The notes: a model not told the origin generated them from the letters alone. A stretch of DNA of 57,500 nucleotides from Neocallimastix lanati (nom. inval.) (GCA_016946835.1 JACVTC010000054.1:887501-945000); one strand, 5' to 3'. Numbered from the stretch's first letter, positions 1 through 14,629 are shown. Translations and numbers: made by a program.

Positions 1-1862
1 AGGTTATAAAAGTAGTCTTAAAATTCAAAACTTAATCCCTATCAATCCTTTCCTTATAAAATTCATACTTTTTTTTTTTTATTTGTTTTTAATTGCTTGT
101 TTGATTTTGGTTCATTCATTCCATAGTAATCCTTTTATCTCCCTTCCTTATTCATTTCTTAAATTAAACAATATATGATGCATAATATATTATAAACTTA
201 ACTATTATTATATGTTATTTCAATATGTTTACTTTGATGGGTCATATATTATAATGTATTAGAAAATTTAATTAAATCGAAACATCATCATTTATTAATG
301 AATGCAATAATTAATAATTAATTAAAAAGTTTTCAATAATATAAAAATATATAAAATATAAATATGTTTTTTTTTTTTTTTTACTATAGTAGGTCGGTCC
401 TTCCACATCCCCTCAAGATGAAGGAACATTATTCATTATTATTAATTCTTATCCAATAATAACGAATTTCATTTTTTAATTATTATAATTAAAATTACTA
501 CTGCACTTTTTAAAAAAAAAAAATAATAAATATTAAAATTAAAATTAAAACGAAGCCATTAAATACAATTTTATTATATATACTGCATTGTATTGATTAC
601 ATATATTAATATATTATAAAATGCATTTTATATTTTTCCTCAATATTATAATTTAAAATACAAATCCAAAAAAAAAAAACTCGAAAACCCAAAAACATGA
701 ACAAAAGTTTAATATTCAAAAGTTTTTAAACTTTTTTATTTTATATACATTTAATAATATATTACATTATAATATTAGTATATATTTATCAATTTACTTA
801 TTTTATTCACTTAATTATTCATTCAAATTCAACATATCCATATTTAACAAACAGCCATGATATGGAAATAGAATAGTTATCTAAAATGTTACATGTTAAG
901 TCATTTACTTCTTTTAAACATTTATGTTATTAAAAAGTGATTGATACACAAAAAAAAATTATTATATAATTGGAATTTTATTGTCTAATTGGAATATTTT
1001 TATCTAAAATTCTTTTAACCAACTTCTTTTAAATTCTGATTGTGTTATTAATCGTTAAATAAATTATTAATAATATTGTATAGCTTTTTTATATGAATAA
1101 CATTTAATAATTCATCAATTTATAATAATTAGTTCAATATCATGCTTTTTTTTTTTTATAAAAAAAAAAAAAAAAAAAACTATTATATTTAATTTTTAAA
1201 TTTTTTTAAAAAATTTAATTTCCATCTTTTTTTATTATGAATAAATTTTAATAAATCAAATAATTTGTTACATCACATCAAATTAATATTAAATATTTAA
1301 AATATTTATAATTATAAATAATTATATAAAAAATATAAAAAATATAAAAAAAAAAAAAGATTAATATTAATTATTAATTATTCAATTTTTTTTTTTAAAA
1401 AAAAATAAATTAATATTTTTTTTGGGTTTCTGTATAAATAATTTTTATAAAACTTTAATTAATAATAAATTGAATTTAATCTCTAAAAAATTTTTTAATT
1501 TCTTTTTTTGATTTAATTAAAAAATGAATATATAAAATTTTATATTTATAATATATATTATATATTTATAATATAGTACAGTACATTATATGGTTTGAAT
1601 ATATTCCATAAAATAATAAATTGCAATATAAATGAATAGTAGTGTAGTTAATATAAAAAAAGAAAAAAAAGAGTTAATATATTACTATTAATATTGAATA
1701 TATTGATTCAATTTAATTTAATATATTCATAATATTCATATTATATTAATTTTAATTACTCATGTATTTATAAAAAAAATCACCTCATAATTATTTATAA
1801 ACTTCTTTTAAATTTTTGAAAATCTAAAAAAAAACAAAAAAAAAACAAAAATACCACAAACG

Positions 1863-1903
<41 letters not shown>

Positions 1904-2399
1904 AAAAAAAACATCTTCTTTTTAAAGGGTATTTTTTTTTTTATTGTAATTTTTTTTTTTTTTTTGTAATTTTCTTTTTTTTTTTGTTTTTTTGTTTTTT
2001 TGTTTTTTATATAGAAGTAAATAATAAAAGAAAAAATAAGGTCTTTAAATAAAAAAATAAAATAAAAAAACTTTGAATAAAAAAAAATTAAAAATAATAA
2101 TAATAATAAATAAAAAATAAATAAAAAAGAACCCTTTTAGTATTTCATTAATTATTCTATAATATCATTACATAATATACTTTAAAAAAAAAATAATAAT
2201 AATACAATAAAATAAAATATTATTTTAGATATTAAAATATAAAAACTAAAAGAAATGAAAAGAATTTATTTCTTTAAATGCATTATTCAATTAAAATAAA
2301 GCTTCATTAAATATTATTTATTTTTTTAATTTAGTAAAATTTAATAAGTAAATAAAGTTAAAATAATACTTAAATCATTATTAAATCAAATCCTTTTTT

Positions 2400-2430
<31 letters not shown>

Positions 2431-3057
2431 TATTAAAAATTTTGATTTTGGTCATTTTTCCCTCTTTCCCTAAATTTCTAAAAAAAAAGAATAATTATTA
2501 TTTTACTTTAATTAATCTTATTCTTTTCTTTAAATCTATTTTCATGTTCATTAACTTATTTATTCTAGAACTTTTAATTTTTAGATTATTTTATTTATTT
2601 TATTCATTTTATTTATTGACTTTTTCATTAGATATTTAATTTAAAAAAAAAAAATAAAAACAATAAAATAAAAATATTTATATCTAGATTCTCCATTGTT
2701 TTTTCTTTTTTTATATATACATATAAATCGATTAACTCATTTTTGTAATATCCCAAAAGGATTTTTAAATGGTATAGCACACTTAGTTATTCTAATTATG
2801 AAATACTCTTTATACTATCTTTAAACTTTGACCCTTATCCTTTTCTGAAAATAAAAAAAATAAACCCACTGTAATTTATTTAATCAAATATATTTTATTC
2901 ATTTATTAGTTTTAATAATTAATTTAGTTATTTATTTAAGTATTCACTAATTTCATAAAATTTTGTTTTATTTACAAACCAAACCAAATTTCTACAATAG
3001 AAAAAAAAAACATTCTATGTATTGTGGGTTTTTTTTTTTTTTATTATTGTTTATTTT

Positions 3058-3060
3058 GTT

Positions 3061-3115
<55 letters not shown>

Positions 3116-3118
3116 TTT
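3058..3118. repeat. (TTTA)n tetranucleotide array
   Basis: About fifteen near-perfect tandem copies of TTTA, embedded in T-rich spacer. The same tetranucleotide recurs in shorter runs at 2400-2430 and 3800-3860. I see no coding role. Confidence 0.9.
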
Positions 3119-4189
3119 TATTTTATTTTCTTTCATTTCTTTCTCCAATAAAATGATATTAATTAAATCACAATTAATACAATTAATGACTTAATGAATT
3201 AATTAATAATGTAAATAAAAATGTACGTTCAAAACATTTCCTCGGTTTTAGATTTAATAGAATGATCATTAATAAATAAAATTAATAAATAATAATATAT
3301 AAATAAATAATATAAATAAAAAAATATATTAATATAAATAAAAGTATATATATAAATATTAGTAATAATTTTTTTAGATCCAATAATTATTTCGGAACAT
3401 TCTATTAACAATCTATTTTTTTTTTTCAAATAAATCAAAATAAAAACATAACTATCCATAATTAGTAATAAATATATATATGTATTACGTTAATTGTAGA
3501 TTACTTTATTAATAAAATAACAAAAATATATATATTAAAAAATTATTAAAAAGAAATGTAAAGATAATACAACTTCTTTTATTCTTATAATTATATCATA
3601 GAAATAATACTAATTTATTACTTATTATTTAAATGGATATATATTAACAATGAAAACCTCTAAATAATCATGCTATTATTTATTAGTTATTAGTTATAAT
3701 AAATACTTTTTTAATTCTTTTTATTATTTATTATTTATTATTTAGAAATAAATACTCTTTTAATTTTTTTTATTATTTATTAGTAAATTATTTATTATTT
3801 ATTTTTTATTATTCATTTATTTATTTATTCATTTATTTATTCATTTATTTATTTATTATTTAGTATTTAGTATTTAACCATTTATTCATAATTATGAAAA
3901 GTGTATATTTACTTATTTAATAAGATTATCCTTTCTAATTTATAGACTATAAAATAATTAAATAAAAATTAAAGAAAGAAATAATACTAATTTATTTTTC
4001 TTTTTATGATTATTAATAATTAATTATTTATCATTTTATATTTATTTTATTAATTATTTATTTTTTTTTTTTTTTGTTATTTTATTGATTACTTATTATT
4101 TATTAATAAATACTCTTTTTATTATTATTTATCATTTTATATTTATTTTATTCATTATTTATTATTCATTATTTGTTTTTTATTATTCA

Positions 4190-4432
4190 TTATTTGTTTT
4201 ATTATTTATTATTTATTATTTACAATTTATAATTTATTATTTATTATTTATTATTTATTATTTATTATTTATTATGTTTATTATTTATTATTTATTATTT
4301 ATTATTTATTATTTATTATTTATTATTTATTATTTATTATTTATTATTTATTATTTATTATTTATTATTTATTATTTAGTATTTATTATTTATTATTTAT
4401 TATTTATTTATTATTTATTTATTATTTATTTA
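4190..4432. repeat. TTTATTA heptamer array
   Basis: Tandem heptamers of TTTATTA type, the reverse complement of the TAATAAA unit in the large array at 31045-32100. There are several unit-length slips, including TTTA insertions near 4405-4440. The apparent open frame across it, rich in I, Y and L, is a product of the repeat. Confidence 0.85.
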
Positions 4433-7356
4433 TTTATTTATTTATTACTCATTATTTGTTTTTTTTATTATTATTTATTCAATTTTTGACCTTTAGTAGT
4501 TTTACAGTAAAAAATACAAGTATTGTAAAGAAAGAAAAAAGATTGAAGTTTCCATAAATAAGCCAATAAGATTCATTTTAGATTTTTAAAAATTTTAAAT
4601 TTTTAAAATTAATTAAATTTAATTTAATTAAAATTTTTTTTCAATTATAATTTTTTTAATATTTTTTTTTTGAATATTTTTGACGAATAATTTTTAAAAT
4701 ATAAAAATTATTTATTTTGTAACAGTATCAATAAAAAATAAAAAAAAATCTTTTGACTTTACCCCAAAAAAACTAATAAAAAATAAAAAAAGTTTAATCG
4801 TAATTTATCAACATGTAGATATTAAAAATAACCTAAAAAAAAAAAAAAAGTTAATATAATAATAATAAATAAATAAATAAATAATTTAAATAAATTTGAT
4901 GGATTTAAAAAGTTAATGAATAGATTAATAAATAAAGTATTATACAAATTCAACTCAAAAGAATTAAATTTTAACAATATAAAAAAAAATAAAAGTTGAA
5001 TTAAAACTTCTTTTTATCATATAAATAAATAATAGAAAATAATTAAAATAATAAAAAAATAGAACATGATAAATAGCATAAATTTGTACGTATAATATAT
5101 ATATTATATAATATATCATTATTAAACAATGAAAAGGCATATACTTTAAATTCTTCAATAATGGAAAAATAATTATGGAAATGATACTGGATAATTCATC
5201 CACTATACAAATAAGAGTATAATTAATAATCTTTATTAAATATAATTATTAATCCTTATTTAATTACTATATAATAATATATAAATTTTATGAAATTTGT
5301 AATATATTATCATTATATTTACTGTTATATACTATATTAAATAGATAGTATGATAACTACAAAGTAATTTTTTTGGGTTTAAAAAAAAACAGCAAAATGA
5401 AACAAAAAACTAATATGGAAATAATGAAATAATTATGGAATAATAATGATTTAATTAAATATATTATTAAAATGGAAAATAAAATAAAAAAATGTTTAAC
5501 CTGGATTCATATTATAATTACATTATTAATTATTAAAATACTTTTCAACTTTTTTTTTTTATAATTTATTATAAATAATTATGAAGGATACAAAATTAAA
5601 ATAATTGTATATTAAAATCATATATAATATTTAAATCATTTAAATCAATTTTCAATTCTGTCACTTAATACTATTGTATTATAATTTATTATATCGTATA
5701 TAAATTATATTATTATTAACAAAAATATATATTATATTTTTTTTATTGTAGAGATGGATGGTTAAGTTAATCATTACTGAGTAATTATTGCGATAATTAA
5801 TATGAATTATTAATTAATTACTAACCAAAAATGATAATAATAATAATAATAATAATGAATTGTATATATTCATATATTAAAATTAATAGATAGATAAATA
5901 TATATAGTAATATTTAATATCATTATTTTAATTATTGTTATTATTATTATTATTATTATTATAGTTATATTATCATTGTTGCTTTTTTATTATTATTAAT
6001 TTTTGGATAAAAAAAATATACATATATCATAATAAAAATCTTTTCTTGTAAATTAAATTACCATATTTTTATTATTATATATGTACTAACTATTAGCTAT
6101 CATTCATCATTCATAATTAAGTTATTATTTCTTATTCCTATTAATAATGTAATAATAAAAATATTATGGATATAATTTCATCATTTTAATAATGTTAGTA
6201 TTGTTTTGTTTTGTTTTGTTTTTTGTATAGTTTTGTTTCTTTTATTATATTTTTCTAGCCTACATTATTAGGATTTCTAAAAATTATATATATATTATTC
6301 AATATATACTAATAATAATAAAATTATATTGAGTAACCTTTAAAATTCAAAATATTTATTATATAAATATTGTGCCCATTCAAACCAATGTTTGTAAATG
6401 AAATTAAAAAAAATATATATATATATATAATACCATATATATTATTAATATACTATTTTAAAAAGATTAAACTATATATATTTAATATTTTGAATTCATC
6501 TGAATTAGTTATATATATATAGCATTTATAAATAACCCCACTTTTTTCTTTTTTTTTTTTTTTTAAAGTTAACATAATTTATATATTAAATTTAAATATT
6601 AATTTACAAAAATCTGTTTTAAAAGATAAATTAAGAAATTCTATAATTCTGTTAATAAATTTAAAATATAAAATATTTACATATAGTTAATTAAAATGAA
6701 AATAAAAACATATATCTATCAATATATCAATTTATATGATATATATTAATAAGTACTTAATTCATGGTATTAATTTTAATTCTAATAGCAATTAAGATGT
6801 TGTTACATATTTATAAAGAAAAAAATTTTTTTTTTTTTTTTTTTAATTTTAATAATTTTTTTATCTTATTATATTATTTATTCTATTATTTTATTAAAGT
6901 TTAGTTAGATCAAAATGAATTAGTCATCTATGAAATAATATGATTATCTAAAGAAAAGTAATAATAATAATAAATTATAATGTAAAAAAAAAATTTTTTT
7001 TTTAATTTTTCAATAAATATTATAACAGATTGAATCGCTTGCTACCTATCGGTATTTCTTCTTATAATTTAATTTAGATTAAAAACATATATAAAATCTA
7101 TAAATTAAAAAAAGAAAATATAAAATAAAAATATATAAGATAAAAAATAAGAAATGAAAAATAAAAAGATAAAATAAAAAATAAATAATAAATAATGAAT
7201 AATAAAAATAAAAAATAAAAAAATATATATATATAATAAAATAAAAAATAAAATAAAAAAAAAAAAAAAATATTAAAAATATTAAAAGAATGAATAGATT
7301 GTAAAATTATATTATTTTTAATAATATCAATATATTTATGTTTTATATTTATATTG

Positions 7357-7477
<121 letters not shown>

Positions 7478-8049
7478 TGAGATAGGGTTAATATAACTTT
7501 TTCTTATTAATTTATTATTAATTATGTCGGAAGTAATATTTATTCTTTTATGAATCATTATTACGGTATTTGTTCATACTGTACTAATATTCATCTATGA
7601 ATTTCTATTAATAATTTATTGATAATTTTTATTTTTAATACATTTAAAATTTAATAAATAATTTTAATATTATTTTTATTAAAATGGATGATAAATCAAT
7701 AAAAAACTGTTTACTTTTGTTTGGTATAATAGCATTTATATTTATTAATTTTTAAATAGTAATACTAACACTTTAAATTAAAATTTTTAAGACTATTTCG
7801 AGGCTTATTAAAATATTTCTTAAACTTATTAATAAAAATTTTAATAAATTATATTAAAAAGAATTTTAGTAATAAACTAAACAGAATATTATTGCTTTAA
7901 TATTTTTAATAGTACAATATTATTATATATTTAAAAGAGTAAAGATTATTGTTTAAATTTTACTATTATTATTATTATTATTAAATATCGATGTGTTTAA
8001 CTAGTTTGTTCTTTATACTTCATTATTATTTTTAATATATTTTTATATT

Positions 8050-8256
8050 TGATAGTAACCATGAAGTGTAACGTTACAATGTTATCAAAAATATTAGTCT
8101 ATTATAAAAAAAAAAAAAAAAAAAAAAAATTAAAAACTATGTAATACCATATTCTTAAATGAATAGGTCTTTCTTATTATAAAAACAATAAATTAAAATA
8201 AATAAACACTTAATAAAATAAATATCACATCTGATTTTTAAGTGTTATATTTAACA
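8050..8256 (+). repeat. 5' LTR of the copia element
   Basis: It starts TG and ends CA, as LTRs do. It shares with the 3' LTR an internal AGTGTAACGTTA motif, an ACCATATTCTTA block followed by AATAGGTCTTT, and the terminal AAGTGTTATAT..AACA. An A run at about 8105-8128 is a local expansion absent from the partner. Immediately downstream, 8257-8275 holds a possible primer binding site containing AGTCTCACCTGA. Confidence 0.85.
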
Positions 8257-8377
8257 GAGGAGTCTCACCTGATCCAATAATTCATTAATCATTGTTAATA
8301 TCAAAATTTAATATATTAAGTATTAAACATTCACTAAATATTAAAATAACAATAAACAAAACAAACAAACAAACAAA

Positions 8378-8410
<33 letters not shown>

Positions 8411-8494
8411 TATTAAGAGTCACATTTAAATTGACCAAATCGGAAAATTCAACAACTCCGGGTACTTCTTTAAAAAATTTCAACACATACAACG

Positions 8495-8572
8495 ATGCCA
8501 GCAAAGACAACAATGAATGATGTTCCGATGGAAGTAGAAACCTCCAAAATATTCAAACGAAAATACAATTAA
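8495..8572 (+). pseudogene. gag-like start remnant of the copia element
   Basis: An ATG opens a frame of about 25 codons beginning MPAKTTMNDVPMEVETSK before a stop. It lies about 240 bases after the 5' LTR, where gag of a copia element begins. Base composition is clearly higher in GC than the flanks. Assignment to gag rests on position only; no zinc knuckle is visible. Confidence 0.45.
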
Positions 8573-8887
8573 TAAATTTCATATTCGAAATTTCATAATT
8601 ACAAATAAAGATTTTCATAAGTGGCATTCAGATTTGAAATTGTTCCTTAATTCTGAAGAATTAAGTGATTATATATCAAAAAGTTTTAAATATATAAAAA
8701 CCAATAAAAAAATAAAAAAAATTAAAAAATAAAAAAATAAAAAAATAAAAAAATAAAAAAATAAAAAAAAATAAAAAAAATAAAAAATAAAAAAATAAAA
8801 AATAAAAAAATAAAAAAATAAAAAAAACATATAAAATATGATAATAGTGTCAGGATTATAATAATGAACAGCTTCGATAAATACACG

Positions 8888-8928
<41 letters not shown>

Positions 8929-9164
8929 ATTTATATGACTGTATAACTTCATATTCAATGATAAATAAAATTAAAAGTAAAATTTTCAGAAAAAGGCCTT
9001 TCTAGACTATCTGAAATTGAAATGAAAATAAAAGAAATTAGAAATTGAAAATAAATGACTTTAAGCTGTTTCTTGATCATCATAGCTCACTATTTACAGA
9101 ATATAATAAAGTAATGAGGTAAAATTATTAAATAAATTAGAACAGAGCAAAGAAACAAAACATA

Positions 9165-9205
<41 letters not shown>

Positions 9206-9579
9206 TTTAGAGAAAGAAAATAAAGATAGAATTGCATATTCATTCCCATTTCGATAAGTTGAAAAGGCATTTAATGATTTAAAGGTAGACATATCAAAAT
9301 TAAAAAACCATAATCAAAAAAAAAAAAAAAAATAGTAACAAATCAAAAAGTAAAAATAAAAATAAAAGATCATCTTTAAGTAGGAAAGGAAGTAAAAAGA
9401 AACTTCAAATCTTATAACGTTAATTATAAATAACAAACCAATAGCAATTCAGATTCAGATTCAAATTCAAATTTAGATTCAAATCCATCATTCTACTTCT
9501 ATTTCAATATAACAACTAATACTATAGTAGAAAATGATTAAATTACAATTCAATAACTCTCCAAGGAACTAGGGGCTAG

Positions 9580-10030
9580 AATGAATCAGACATTCGATAA
9601 CTGTTAGAGGAAACGTTACTCAATGCTACTTCTAAATTATCTCCTATCTTGAGGAATGAAGCTATTAAAAATATGTATGTATGTTGTGCATTTTTTTAAA
9701 TCCATATTAGGGGAATTAATTTCAATGATAAAATTCCTAACAAAGTATATTTTTCAATAAGAAAATTGATATATCTAAACTAAACTTAGAAATTTTTTTT
9801 TTTTTTTTTTTAAATGTAAAATATATATACATATATATGTATATATATATATAATTAAATAATAGAAAAAAAAATAGAAATTTTTGAAAATAATAACAAA
9901 ACCAGATATTTTCTTAGGATGGTCTTACGATTCTCCTAGGTTATTATATTCATACTATTACATCAAAACCAATAGTAATCATTCGCTATGTATACTTCAA
10001 TGAAAGTTCACGTAGACTCACTAGGCGCAT

Positions 10031-10040
<10 letters not shown>
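9580..10040 (+). pseudogene. Copia integrase C-terminal remnant
   Basis: Fragments in different frames resemble the end of a copia integrase. One contains LLEETLLNATSKLSP, the position of the conserved W-x-E-A-x-x-T-A-x-Y-x-x-N-R segment. A second contains IFLGWSYDSPR, comparable to the FLGYS motif. A third contains IVIIRYVYFNESS, comparable to the IxxSRxVxFNE motif that ends the domain. The order is that of the family. Stops and a T run at 9791-9811 separate the pieces. Confidence 0.65.
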
Positions 10041-10065
<25 letters not shown>

Positions 10066-11147
10066 TAACATTCCTCAAATCCTTCAGATAAACAAATTGA
10101 GGGGGGAAGATCAACACCGACAACATTAATTTATTCAATTCATTTATCATAATGAATTTGAAATGAATAAATAGATAATCCTGAAGATACTATATATTTA
10201 ATGAAGATAATATTAATGAAAATAATACTAAATGTAGATAATATTAATGTAGAAATAATTAATTAAGGTATTATTAATGAAGATCAAAATTCAAAAAATA
10301 ATGAAAAATAATGAAATATAGAATTACAAAGGTAATCAATTCTCTATTATCTAAAAAATGAAATAAAATCGAATCAAAAATTAACTGAATATTAAAGAAG
10401 AAATACTCAAAAAAAAAAACAAAAAAAATTTCATATATTGAAGATAGTATAAAATCACCATCAAATGAAAATTATGTCAAATTTCTACATGAAAATATTG
10501 ATAATATGATGAAAATAATGAAAATAATGGTATCATTTAATAGAAATAGCGATAAAAAAAAGAATAAAAGGTATAATAATCACAAAAAAATGTTTTTTTT
10601 TTTTTGGAATAAAAGTGTAAAAAAAAAAAAAAAGTTATATAAATAAAATATTTTATATATAAGATGTTTGTAATAAATATTTTTAAAATATTTTAAATTT
10701 AAATATCTATGTCAAAATTAAAATAATAAAATAATAAAATATATGAATATATTAAAATTAAAGACAATAATTTTGAAAATGAATCTAAAGATAACTCAAG
10801 TGATTTGGAAGCTTTTGACAAAAGAAAAATAAGGAAAACTAATTAAAAAAAAAAAAAAAAAAAAAGATATATAAAATTTAATATTAAACGTAAAAACTAA
10901 AAGCTAACACTATCAATCAACAAATAAACAAAAATTACAAATTGATAAGTAAAAAAAATTCAAAAAAAAAGGAGAAAGAAATAATTATCAATCAAATAAA
11001 GAAAGTAAAATGAATAAGGACAGGACAGAACCCTTATATTAAATAAAACATGCTTTTAAGAGGAAACCAGATTCATACTGATGAAAATGAAAATGAAAGT
11101 GGTAAAAAAAAAAAAATAGAATTAATTATATTAATACAATAATTTCA

Positions 11148-11191
<44 letters not shown>

Positions 11192-11344
11192 AGATACTAT
11201 GAATTCAGAAAATCCAGAAAAATGGAAAATAGATACAATATACAAAAAAAAAAAAAATTTAAAAATTTTATATGGAAATAATATTATAAAAATTGTTGTG
11301 GAAAATAAAAAATATCCCAAAAGGCATTAAACCACTCAATGTTA

Positions 11345-12425
11345 AATGAGCTTATACTGTCAAAGATAATGATACATATATAAAGCCAGATTGATCATTC
11401 AGAGACTTTCGACAAATTAAAGAAATTAATAAACGTCTGTACCTATTCCTCCACAATAGAAATAGATAGTTTTAGACTTAACAATTACTATTGCATCAAT
11501 ATATAAATGGGATTTAAGACAAATCGATATTAAAGTTTCATATTTGAATGTTAATTTAAATAAGAAAATTTATGTTCAAATCCCAATCGAGTAATAAAAA
11601 AAAAATTTAATTATGAAAAATCTGGATTATTATAAAAAGTCTCTCTCTTTTTCTATGAACTCGAAACAAGCTGAAAAACGGTCTTTTTTACAAAATCTCC
11701 AGTTTTTTTTTTTTTTTATTTTAAAAAAAAAAATTGGTCTAATTCAATATAATATAGATAATTACTTATCTGGTAAATATAAAAAAAAAAAAAATAATAA
11801 AAAATACTTAGTACTAAACACTTTATATTGATGATTGGCTAATTTAAGGTGAGAATAAAGAAATTACTAAAGCTATTACAAGATAAAACCATAGATACAA
11901 AATTTCCATAGATAAAAAAAAAAAAAGCTAACAAAATCATTGGAATTAATATAATTAAAACAAATAAAGGCTACAAAATTTAATCAAAAGGATTATAGTA
12001 AAAAAAAAAATGTTATCCTACTATAATATAAACAATACTAAAATAATTAGAACACCATATATATCAATTCAAAATTAAAAGATAGAGAAACCTCTGGAAA
12101 AATTACTAAAACTGATTATAAAATATTAATTGGATTCCTATCAGAGGTATCAATAAAAGCAAGCCCAGATATAAAATTTTACTGTAAATCAAACTGTGAA
12201 ATTTCCCGAGAATTCAATAGAAACTGATATGAAATGAATACAAGTATTTAAATATTAAAATACCATAAAAAAATACAAAGAACTATTCAATTCATTTTAA
12301 CCAAAAAAAAAAAAAAAAAAATAAAATAAATAAATAAAATAAAATTTATTATGAGCTTATTGTAATGCAGATTTGATTGATGATGACTTAAAAAAGAAGA
12401 TAGAAAATGCTAATGTAAGAATGTA
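11345..12425 (+). pseudogene. Copia reverse transcriptase and RNase H remnant
   Basis: The best block, about 11484-11590, reads SIYKWDLRQIDIKVSYLNVN followed by KKIYVQIPI, which is the copia RT signature (W-x-L-x-Q-x-D-x-x-x-A-Y-L-N then I-Y-v-x-x-P). Downstream are ELKQAEKR-like sequence near 11660 (family Y-G-L-K-Q-a), LYIDDW at about 11820 (catalytic YVDD box), and ILGINI near 11940. Next come a segment resembling the RPDI...VNQ..KF region near 12140-12220 and YCNADLIDDD near 12358 (RNase H G-Y-C-D-A-D-W). At least several frameshifts and stops intervene, many at homopolymers. Confidence 0.85.
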
Positions 12426-12481
12426 AGAAAAGGAATATTAAATAATACAACTATGTATTTAATTATATTGTACCTTATACT

Positions 12482-12675
12482 TGATAGGATCATACAGTGT
12501 AACGTTAAATGTTACCAATAATGCTAAATTAATAAATTAAAAAGGATTATTAATAACATAATACCATATTCTTAGATGAATTGAATAGGTCTTTATTATT
12601 ATAGCAGCAATAAAATAAATAAATACATTCTAAAATAAAAAATTAATTTTTTGATTTTAAGTGTTATATATAACA
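12482..12675 (+). repeat. 3' LTR of the copia element
   Basis: TG...CA ended, with the same internal blocks as the 5' LTR in the same order (AGTGTAACGTTA, ACCATATTCTTAGATGAAT, AGGTCTTTATTATTATA, TTTAAGTGTTATATATAACA). The many substitutions and indels between the two LTRs mark an old insertion. Confidence 0.85.
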
Positions 12676-13233
12676 AATATATATGCATTCAAATATATAT
12701 ATATTATATATAAATATATATTTTTATTTTTTTAAAATGTTCTGAATTAATTAAAAATTCAAAAATTTTATTATCAAAAACACCTAACCTTCTAATATAA
12801 ATTCATAAATACTAATCCTTTTTGTTAATTTAATTACTATTTTTAATATTTTTAATATTAATTATTAATTATTGTATATAATTTTTAAATGATACTAATT
12901 AATAAATTAATTATCACAAACAATAGATATAGAATATGAATATAACTTTAAGTTACTCTTTAAATCAAATAATTAAATTATAATAGTGCTTTAAATCTTT
13001 TTTTGTTAAAAAAAATAAATTTAATAAAAGAAGGGAAGAGGGCTTTGAAACACAAACAAACAAAAAAAAAAAAAACAATATAATTTTTTATGAGAAAAGG
13101 TATAAATAACTTTTTTATTTATTTATTTTATTACTTTTTTACCTTATATATTATTTTTAAAACTTTATATATGGTGAAATGTATAATTCAACTTTTAAAT
13201 TAAAATTTAAAAGTTTCTTTCATAATTAAATTA

Positions 13234-13272
<39 letters not shown>

Positions 13273-13579
13273 TTTATTATTTATTATTATTTTATTTTAT
13301 TTTATTTTTTATTATAAATACTTTTAATGAATTAATTAAATCTTAAATTTATTTAAAAATTTATATTATTTATTTATTATTATTATTATTATTATTTTTA
13401 AAATACTACAATTAAATATAAAGTATTCACTATAATAAGAATAATCGAAATCTTTAAAAATAAAAAAATAAACAAACAAACATTTTGAATAATTGTATAT
13501 TAAAATTGATTTAATCATTTTATAATTATTTAAAAATATTATATGAAATAAATAAATAAATTTAATAATTGAAATTTTA

Positions 13580-13625
<46 letters not shown>

Positions 13626-13807
13626 TTTTTTTTTTTTTATTAATTTTTTTAAAAATTTCTACTAATTAATAATATATTTAAATTTAATTTGTAAATTGTA
13701 AATAGATTTTCATATACATAGTAAACTCTTTTTATATTTATTTATATAAATTAGAAAGAAATTCTTTTTTTGAAAAAAGAAAAAAAAAATATCTATATCA
13801 ATTTAAA
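12676..13807. other. Spacer upstream of the SNAPIN-like gene
   Basis: No gene is visible. It contains a T run at 13237-13269, a (TTA)n stretch at 13585-13624, and a patch near 13030-13078 with AC-rich AACA repeats. The last 60 bases before the ATG are A-rich, as expected of a fungal leader; no convincing TATA box can be distinguished from background. Confidence 0.55.
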
Positions 13808-14361
13808 ATGTCAAAAAAAACTTCAGCAAACGATATTACAGTAGATACTGCAGAATCTACTACTACCTATTCAGAACAATTAACAGAACCATCCACCGAA
13901 TCTATTCAAAAAACAAAAAATAATATTATGGAAAAGGTTACTCCTTTAATTCAAGAATTAGACATGCAAGTGGTAGGGGTCAGACTTTCTCAAATGGAAC
14001 TTTTTAAAGAAATAGAAAGACTTTCAGCAGGTAAAAAAATAAATATATATATAAATATATAAATATGTAAATATGTATATATGTTTATATTGTATTTTTG
14101 TTGATCTTTTATTCTTCTTCTTTTTCTTTTTATATTTAAAAGAATTACGCTTTATTTAAATAATAATACTCTTTAATATAATAGTTTTATTTTATTATAT
14201 ATTTATTTAAATTTAAATTTTTTTTTGAAATTTTATATTATCTTTAAATTTATATAAAGAATTAAATTTAAATTTAAAATATATTTGAGCTAATATATAT
14301 ATATATATAATAATTACTATTGTTTTTATTAACATTTTTCTTTTCTTTTCTTTTTATTATA

Positions 14362-14392
<31 letters not shown>

Positions 14393-14629
14393 TATTTCTA
14401 TTTTATATATTTTTTATTTTTTTATTTTTTTTTTTTTTTTTTCATCCAAATAAAAAATTAAAAATATAAAGAATTACAACTTTGTATTGATGTTCCAGAT
14501 ATGCCTGAAGTTAATGAGGGGGTTCAACGACTTCAAAATCTACGTAAACGTCTTCAAATTATAAATAAAACATTAATAAAAGTTCAGGAACGTCTTAACC
14601 GTGTCGCCAGTATTAATAATATTCAATAA
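13808..14629 (+). CDS. SNAPIN-like subunit of BLOC-1/BORC
   Basis: Two exons, 13808-14030 and 14472-14629, joined by a GT-AG intron that splits a GAA codon, encode 126 residues. SNAPIN is a small coiled-coil subunit shared by BLOC-1 and BORC, which act in endosome-lysosome trafficking and positioning; yeast has the distant homologue Snn1. What is seen: a polar Ser/Thr-rich N terminus (1-35), then PLIQELDMQVVGVRLSQMEL (about 46-65), matching the family's hallmark of a Gln-Glu-Leu-Asp-x-Gln-Val stretch followed by an S-Q-x-E-L segment. The second exon continues the helix and ends in KVQERLNRVA, corresponding to the family's conserved QERLxR region. Length is close to the usual 120-140 residues. 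Without splicing the first exon would run into an AT-rich tail, which supports the intron. The family assignment is firm; which complex it joins is inferred. Confidence 0.85.

Larger units (their letters stand above)
8050..12675 (+). mobile_element. Degenerate Ty1/copia LTR retrotransposon
   Basis: Two diverged LTRs (8050-8256 and 12482-12675) bracket a decayed gag-pol body. The order integrase then reverse transcriptase then RNase H is diagnostic of the Ty1/copia (Pseudoviridae) superfamily. Recognisable pieces, in several frames, are a gag-like start at 8495, integrase C-terminal remnants around 9580-10040, the reverse transcriptase core around 11480-11600, a YIDD box near 11821, and RNase H-like sequence near 12340-12420. 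Stops, frameshifts and long A or T runs (8889-8925, 10034-10064, 11152-11189) interrupt the reading frames, so the element cannot make functional protein. The bases flanking the LTRs (ATATT on the left, AATAT on the right) do not form a clear target duplication. Confidence 0.88.

Noticed and set aside
4085-4489. A 134-codon open frame rich in I, Y, L and F
   Set aside because: It is a translation of TTTATTA and TTTA repeats, with no domain and no non-repetitive sequence.
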